This document shows positions 59,730 through 64,000 of a DNA stretch of 64,000 nucleotides, in pieces. Location: positions 1,426,001 through 1,490,000 of the forward strand of contig JAXHMA010000006.1 of assembly GCA_034521835.1 (NCBI GenBank). The letters are read 5' to 3'. The notes beneath the pieces are model-generated. The model was not told the origin of the DNA and made no database searches. It was given only the letters and a program-made list of their open reading frames with translations. This DNA is from JAMQKA01 sp034521835. Lineage in GTDB: Bacteria; Bacteroidota; Rhodothermia; Balneolales; Balneolaceae. Each line of letters starts with the position of its first letter. Position 1 is the stretch's first letter. The position numbers and the translations under genes are program-made.

Positions 59730-60650
59730 ATGAAAACATTAGATAGATTTCCGCCCCTTCCGCTTGAAGAGTGGAAAGACAACAAGCAAACGCTCCACCT
59801 TTTTGTACAGATTGTGGGCAAAATTCGTATGGAGCTTACCCCTCCTCAAAATCACTGGTGGCACGTTCCACTGTATGTAAACACACGAGGATTGGGAACC
59901 AGCTCTATCCCAAACAATAGTCACCGTTTCGAAATTAATTTTGATTTTATAAGCCACCAGGTATCGATTGCTACAAGTCGCGGACAACGAGATGCCTTTG
60001 ACCTGCAGGACGGACTTTCGGTTTCTGAGTTTTACAAAAACCTGTTTTCCATTATGGATGATTTTGATATTGAGGCAGATATTCTTTCCAAGCCGTATGA
60101 CATGCCTTTTGATACCCCTTTTGCCGAAGACCGTGAACATGACCGGTATGACAAAAAATATGTTGAGCAATACTGGAGTATTCTCTCAGAGATAGATCGC
60201 ATTTTCCGGGTCTTTAACCATGATTTCAGGGGAAAAGTGTGCCCCGTACAACTCTACTGGCATAGCTTTGATCTAGCCGTCACACGATTTTCCGGCAAAC
60301 AGGCTCCTCCTATGCCTGAAGCCGGTACTGTAGACCGAGAAGCTTACAGCCATGAAGTGATCAGCTTCGGGTTTTGGCCCGGGGACGATAATATTCCTGA
60401 TGCAGCCTTCTATTCATATACGTTCCCATCATATACGTTCCCAGCTCCTGATGGCTTAGTGGAAGCTCCCTTACAACCTGAAAATGCCTTCTGGGCCGAG
60501 CAAAACGGCAGCCCTATGGCCCTGGTGATGTATGAAGATGTACGCAAAGCCGAAGACCCGGAACAGGCAGTGCTCAACTTTTTAAGAAGCGCCTGGCAAG
60601 CAGGAGTTGAAAAAGCCGGATGGGATACGGAGACTTTGATCAAATCGTAA
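59730..60650 (+). CDS. DUF5996 family protein
   Basis: The 306-residue protein matches the DUF5996 layout: FPPLPLEEWKDNKQTLHLF at the start, the NHWWHVPLYVNTRGLGTS block, HRFEINFDFISHQ, a central VCPVQLYWHSFDLAVTRFSGK and the closing ESFGFWPGD-like SFGFWPGDDNIPDAAFYSY. It has no signal peptide. The biochemical function of the family is unknown. Within it, the pentapeptide SYTFP is exactly duplicated by a 15-base tandem repeat. The gene is monocistronic. Confidence 0.88.
   Translation: MKTLDRFPPLPLEEWKDNKQTLHLFVQIVGKIRMELTPPQNHWWHVPLYVNTRGLGTSSIPNNSHRFEINFDFISHQVSIATSRGQRDAFDLQDGLSVSEFYKNLFSIMDDFDIEADILSKPYDMPFDTPFAEDREHDRYDKKYVEQYWSILSEIDRIFRVFNHDFRGKVCPVQLYWHSFDLAVTRFSGKQAPPMPEAGTVDREAYSHEVISFGFWPGDDNIPDAAFYSYTFPSYTFPAPDGLVEAPLQPENAFWAEQNGSPMALVMYEDVRKAEDPEQAVLNFLRSAWQAGVEKAGWDTETLIKS
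60414..60443 (+). repeat. Exact 15-base tandem duplication inside the DUF5996 gene
   Basis: TCATATACGTTCCCA occurs twice in a row (60414-60428 and 60429-60443), adding SYTFP in frame just after the conserved FGFWPGD block. It is a recent in-frame expansion or a consensus error. Confidence 0.9.
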
Positions 60651-60861
60651 AACCTGGCAATACGTATTCCCCTGGAAGAGTGGCTCATCATTATCTATCC
60701 CACCCCAGATGACAGGATGGCTACCCGGTTAGCATGATGCAAAGAGCACTGAAAAAGGAGGCTTGGAAGCAGTGTAGGGCCCGTCTCAGGAAGTTGATAA
60801 TTCGAATAACTCCTGGAAATTCTGGCTGGAATACAATCTGTAATTTAAATTTTTTCGTGCT

Positions 60862-61344
60862 CTATTTTCCAAAATAAAACCGTATCCCAACCGCACCATT
60901 ACCCGCAAATTCAGTTTCGGGTGAGATATCTAAAATTGGAACGGCTTCAACAAATAGATCAAAAGGGATGTTTTGGAATGCATAGTTTAATCCAAACGGC
61001 ACACGAACACCCGCAGCTGTATTATCAGCAAAAATAACGCGTCCGCCAATTCCGTAGTAAAAAGCCAGGTTTTCCGTGTTATTAAACCAGGAGTGCGACA
61101 AATAATCAGCGTGCAGATGAAGGGCTTCGGTTCTTTCAGCCAGCGACCATGCAGCCCCGATACCAAATGCGGAGCGACTGTTATTCCAGTATTTAACGGA
61201 GACGCCGGTAGGCTCACCGAGCATAATTCCCAATCCAAAATTACCGCTGTCTTCATTTGTTGGCTGGGCTTTTGCCAGGTTTACACCTGTAAAGAGAAAT
61301 AATCCAAAGCTAATAGTGATAAGAAATATCTTGTGTAGCTGCAT
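60862..61344 (-). CDS. Outer-membrane beta-barrel-like protein
   Basis: The protein of about 160 residues has a signal peptide (IFLITISFGLFLFTGVNLAKAQ) and amphipathic strands with FGLGIMLGEPTGVSVKYW, YYGIGGRVIFADN and the terminal aromatic strand VGIRFYF. The pattern is that of small outer-membrane barrels. I start at the ATG at 61344 (MQLHKIFL), directly before the signal; the longer frame to 61401 adds an unlikely 19 residues. Function unknown. It lies downstream of the protease gene and a terminator. Confidence 0.8.
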   Translation of the reverse strand: MQLHKIFLITISFGLFLFTGVNLAKAQPTNEDSGNFGLGIMLGEPTGVSVKYWNNSRSAFGIGAAWSLAERTEALHLHADYLSHSWFNNTENLAFYYGIGGRVIFADNTAAGVRVPFGLNYAFQNIPFDLFVEAVPILDISPETEFAGNGAVGIRFYFGK

Positions 61345-61504
61345 TTTAATGGTTCTGGATAAGTTGAAATGTATAATTTGCTGTAAAATTACGGAATGCA
61401 TTTTTATTAAATAATTCGTCAGGTTGATTTCTACAATTTACATCTCCCAATATTTACCCTTTAAAAATATGCTTTGGTATAAACGATCACATATAATCAC
61501 AAAG

Positions 61505-61540
61505 AAACGGCCCGGCTTTTGATCCATAATGCCGGGCCAC
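61505..61540 (-). terminator. GC-rich hairpin terminator after the protease gene
   Basis: GGCCCGGC (61509-61516) pairs perfectly with GCCGGGCC (61531-61538). On the minus strand GTTTCTTTGTG follows. It lies 90 bases after the protease stop and upstream of the barrel gene. Confidence 0.7.
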
Positions 61541-61627
61541 TGGTTAATTAAAGTTGTTCGCTTGTTTGTTTTTAGTCTACGGCTTTGTTCACCTTAGCCA
61601 AAAATTTTTCTATGGTTTTTTAGTTGA

Positions 61628-62766
61628 TTAAAAACCTTCAGCAACATCTAGCAGATGATGGGCCGCTGTACCGTGGTAAGGACCTGCAAGCTGCGTGCTG
61701 AGATTGGAATGACCCCTTCGCCACCATCCCCAGCTGGTTGCTGAGTTGATGTAGCAATTCGGGCAGTTTTCAAAGGCCACAACCCAGGGCCCACCGCTTG
61801 ATCCGCCAGTCATATCACAATCGGTCACGGCCGATGTCCGGGTCCGGGATCTGAACCTACCCCGTCAGCGCCGTCATAGGGAGCAAAGCATTCCCACATG
61901 TTTTGGCCGCTGAAAAGACTGCCGCTCGCTGGGTATCCCAGTTGTCTCCAGTCTTGATCACGCTGGGCACTGAACATCCAGCCCAGAGAACCGGTAACAG
62001 ATGCTATAGATCTGTTTTCTCGCTGCTCTACGACTACAGCACCCAGGTCATAATTCCGGTTACCGTTGGAATGCCAGGCAACGAACGTTGCTTTTACGCG
62101 GGCCGACCATCTGCCGAGCGGTTCATTACCATTGTTATAGGCAGGAATAAAAATCCAGTTATCATGCCAATCTTCATTTCCACGTTCGGATACACAATGG
62201 CCTGCCGTCCAAACTACGCTTTGGTTTTCTGATGCGATTACCGCTGCACTGCAAGAGGACCAGTCCTCATTTTTCGTAAAAAAGACACGTCCCACCGTTC
62301 GATAGGGATACTGCGTATAGTTCGCAGAGACCTGGGAAGCTTCATGAACTGCGGTATCTTTCTGGATTTTAAACCTTCCGGATTGACCCTTTTCAATGGA
62401 GTCCGGAAGCACGCCACGGCTCTGCATTACCTGAACGTCGGGACCCGGAATCTCTGGTTCGGTAAGAGCAGGCGGATCTTGCTCTTCATGATCGATCCAT
62501 CCCGGGTCTACTGGTTCCGCTTGTTCCAAGCGTTGGGGAGTCCAGAATTCACGGGCTTCTTCAGCCTCACTTTCCGATATTTCCTGGCTGATCACTTCCG
62601 CTTCTTCCTGTTCGCCATTTTGTCCATCCTCTTCGATGACATCGCACGCGGACATACCAAAGGCGATAAATACCACGGCAAGTGCGTGCATACAATACTT
62701 TGCTGTTTTCCTTTTAAATGAGGTATTTGCTCTGCTATTTGATATCTGATTACCCGATGTGTTCAT
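61628..62766 (-). CDS. Trypsin-like serine protease lipoprotein, frameshifted near the end
   Basis: A signal with lipobox FGMSAC leads to a long acidic linker and an S1 chymotrypsin-fold protease: His in VVWTAGHCVSE, Asp in NYDLGAVV, and Ser in TDCDMTGGSSGGPW after the frame break. Correcting about two bases near 61835 (PGPGHRP to PDIGxVTDCD) joins the pieces at 61825-62766 and 61628-61828 into one protein of about 375 residues. It should be an outer-membrane lipoprotein or secreted protease. I start at the ATG at 62766 (MNTSGNQIS). The acidic linker, residues 48-120, is unusual in length. Confidence 0.83.
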
Positions 62767-63181
62767 AATGATTACCTTATCTTTTTTAATTAGAAAAAAA
62801 AGTAATCGTAGGTTTATGTACAAAACCGCCGCAAAATTATTGGTAAAAAACTATAGGAGTTCTCTTTAGATTATGAGAAATAAACGTAAAAGAAGGTCTC
62901 CTTGATAGACTAAAAAAGGTATCAACAGATTACGCCGTATAGGTCTCATCTGAATGAATAATTAGTTCCTTTATCCTTTTTAACTTAATTAAAAAATTTG
63001 CAGATAATCAAACACTGAAAATAGATGGTTGCTTCAGTAGCGTATCACCAAAGGTCGGTTCGGGCCCCTAGACAAGGATATTACTCGTATTACACGCGTT
63101 TGGGCAAGCAGGCCATGATATAGATAGGTTTTTTGCCACACTACTCCCATTTTTTATGCAAGATTTAGTTATGGCATAAAC
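62767..63181. other. Intergenic region, no gene seen
   Basis: The 415 bases between the protease gene and the small lipoprotein's terminator contain no supportable frame or RNA. They include the leftward promoter of the protease gene. AT-rich blocks at about 62975-63010 might be its promoter. Confidence 0.5.
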
Positions 63182-63230
63182 CTTGGCGGTTGCATCAAGC
63201 AGATTTTGCCATGATTTAACAACCGCCAAG
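63182..63230 (-). terminator. Hairpin after the small lipoprotein gene
   Basis: CTTGGCGGTTG (63182-63192) is complementary to CAACCGCCAAG (63220-63230), an 11-base perfect stem with a 27-base loop. It lies eight bases beyond the lipoprotein stop. The T-run after it on the minus strand is weak (GTTTATG), so termination is likely but not certain. Confidence 0.5.
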
Positions 63231-63237
63231 CCATGTT

Positions 63238-63564
63238 TTAAGTCGCTTTGCTGCTTCCCCCGATCGAGCAGCTGGCGCCCAGCAGAAATCCGAAATCATA
63301 CCATGCGCCCGTATTGTAGATGGCGTAGATCGCAACATCAGAATCAAACAGGGATACGATAAATGAAAATGGCAGAATAAATCCGTGCCACAGTCCATAC
63401 CAGAATCCGACCTGTTCCCGCTCTATTGGTTCTGTAAGTGTGATGGTCTCTGCGCAGCCGCTTACCAGCAAAACTCCCATCAGGAGCAACAAAGCTACCG
63501 CAATACGAGTACTTTTAACATTGCTGCTGTTTTCGATTCCTATCCCGTTTCCTTGATTTTCCAT
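63238..63564 (-). CDS. Small conserved lipoprotein with GFWYGLWHG motif
   Basis: This protein of about 108 residues has a lipoprotein signal (ALLLLMGVLLVSGC) and the conserved VGFWYGLWHGFILPFSFIVSLFD block, followed by VAIYAIYNTGAWYDFGFLLGAS. I know this as a small family widely found in bacteria without a known function. I choose the ATG at 63564 (MENQGNG), nine codons inside the longest frame, because it best spaces the signal sequence. It stands alone, with a hairpin after it. Confidence 0.82.
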   Translation of the reverse strand: MENQGNGIGIENSSNVKSTRIAVALLLLMGVLLVSGCAETITLTEPIEREQVGFWYGLWHGFILPFSFIVSLFDSDVAIYAIYNTGAWYDFGFLLGASCSIGGSSKAT

Positions 63565-63875
63565 AACAGGTATAAAATTCAGTTTCATTAAAGTTTACCA
63601 TTAGCCTGATAAAGCAGTCGATTATAAAATCAATCTACCTGTATCCAGTTTTATACTTTAAGTAAAACGGAGAGAGAAGTTTCAGATCTGATCCCAAAAA
63701 TTTTACATCCTCTGCACAGCAAGGCATTTGTAAACTATTCTCCGCTACTATCAAGATTAAAAAGGGAGAGTGTACCTGGTAATTCGCAAGACATACATTT
63801 TAAAGGATGATATCTAACATTACCGCCTGGTTTAAATACCTGTTTTGCCGAACAATTTACGGCAATTCATCAAAA
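63565..63875. other. Intergenic region, no gene seen
   Basis: The gap contains the leftward promoter of the small lipoprotein and no supportable reading frame. Confidence 0.5.
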
Positions 63876-63904
63876 AACCCGGCAATAAAAAGCCGGGTTC
63901 TTTT
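63876..63904 (-). terminator. Bidirectional hairpin after the fasciclin gene
   Basis: AACCCGGC (63876-63883) pairs with GCCGGGTT (63892-63899). On the minus strand the stem is followed by TTTTG after the run of T. It lies about 30 bases downstream of the fasciclin stop codon. Confidence 0.82.
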
Positions 63905-63931
63905 CAAAGTAATTGCTTAATCCGGGGCAAC

Positions 63932-64000
63932 CTAGTAGCCCGTAGAGCTGGAGCTTTTTTCCGGTGGCATTATTACAGAATCGATTAGATGGACAACACC
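63932..64000 (-). CDS. 3' end of a fasciclin (FAS1) domain protein, partial
   Basis: The last 22 residues before a TAG at 63932 read GVVHLIDSVIMPPE, the highly conserved final box of FAS1 domains (NGVVHxIDxVLxP), followed by a short serine-rich tail. FAS1 proteins of this group are usually exported, single-domain adhesion-like proteins. The rest lies outside the window. The terminator at 63876-63904 belongs to it. Confidence 0.85.
   Translation of the reverse strand, partial: GVVHLIDSVIMPPEKSSSSTGY

Noticed and set aside
1..64000. CRISPR arrays, insertion sequences, toxin-antitoxin pairs or tRNA genes
   Set aside because: No regularly spaced repeats, transposase motifs, paired small genes of those kinds or cloverleaf sequences were found by reading; a tRNA and repeat scan could confirm this.

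Overview
The window looks like a chromosome fragment of a moderate-GC, carotenoid-pigmented member of the Bacteroidota/Rhodothermota/Balneolota group, most likely Balneolaceae-like. Supporting signs are several secreted proteins ending in a type-A C-terminal sorting domain (NPNYPNPFNP...GIYIAQL type), many lipoproteins, a DUF3098 protein, a PID-CTERM-like small protein and a carotenoid hydratase/glycosyltransferase/acyltransferase set. This is inference from gene content; no rRNA or tRNA gene was seen.

Layout. 1-7.5 kb: FKBP isomerase, a putative glycoside hydrolase, a serine hydrolase, an O-methyltransferase, then acyltransferase, CrtC-like hydratase and glycosyltransferase, together suggesting a carotenoid glycosyl-ester tailoring locus. 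7.7-14 kb: XerC/D recombinase, HPF, HprK, M23 and M28 peptidases, a CBS protein and an orphan OmpR-type regulator. 14.2-16.1 kb: broken alpha/beta hydrolase, KtrA and KtrB remnants. 16.3-19.9 kb: a btuF-btuC-btuD vitamin B12 ABC importer read leftward from a clear cobalamin riboswitch. 20-30.3 kb: broken DUF3047, amidase, RND adaptor and two RND pump genes. 30.4-38 kb: acyl-ACP thioesterase, aldo/keto reductase, PID-CTERM peptide, a lamin-tail/Calx-beta secreted protein, a dicarboxylate symporter, DUF92 and DUF3098. 38.2-44.3 kb: Maf, a TPR protein, a conserved secreted protein, MazG and citrate synthase. 44.5-51.8 kb: QueD/QueE, a SIMPL protein, a compact leftward six-gene cluster (Sfp-type transferase, Memo-like, DUF2520, alkyltransferase-like, two thioredoxin-fold proteins) and a DUF389 membrane protein. 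51.9-64 kb: a 1533-residue secreted VWA/metallopeptidase, a peptidoglycan-binding lipoprotein, DUF5996, a barrel-like protein, a trypsin-like protease, a small lipoprotein and the end of a fasciclin protein.

A dominant property of this sequence is reading-frame damage. At least twenty otherwise well-conserved genes carry one or more single-base lesions, many in runs of identical bases, and the density is highest from about 14 to 29 kb. Because essential genes such as citrate synthase are hit and gene lengths and motifs are preserved on both sides, most lesions look like consensus errors. The KtrB remnant lacks whole segments and looks genuinely decayed. The apparent QueD-QueE fusion is best explained by one such lesion.

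The most rewarding biology is the riboswitch-controlled B12 importer, the carotenoid tailoring set, the secreted protein combining a VWA domain with a CLCA-like metallopeptidase signature, and the PID-CTERM small protein. No CRISPR array, insertion sequence, prophage or integrated element was found.
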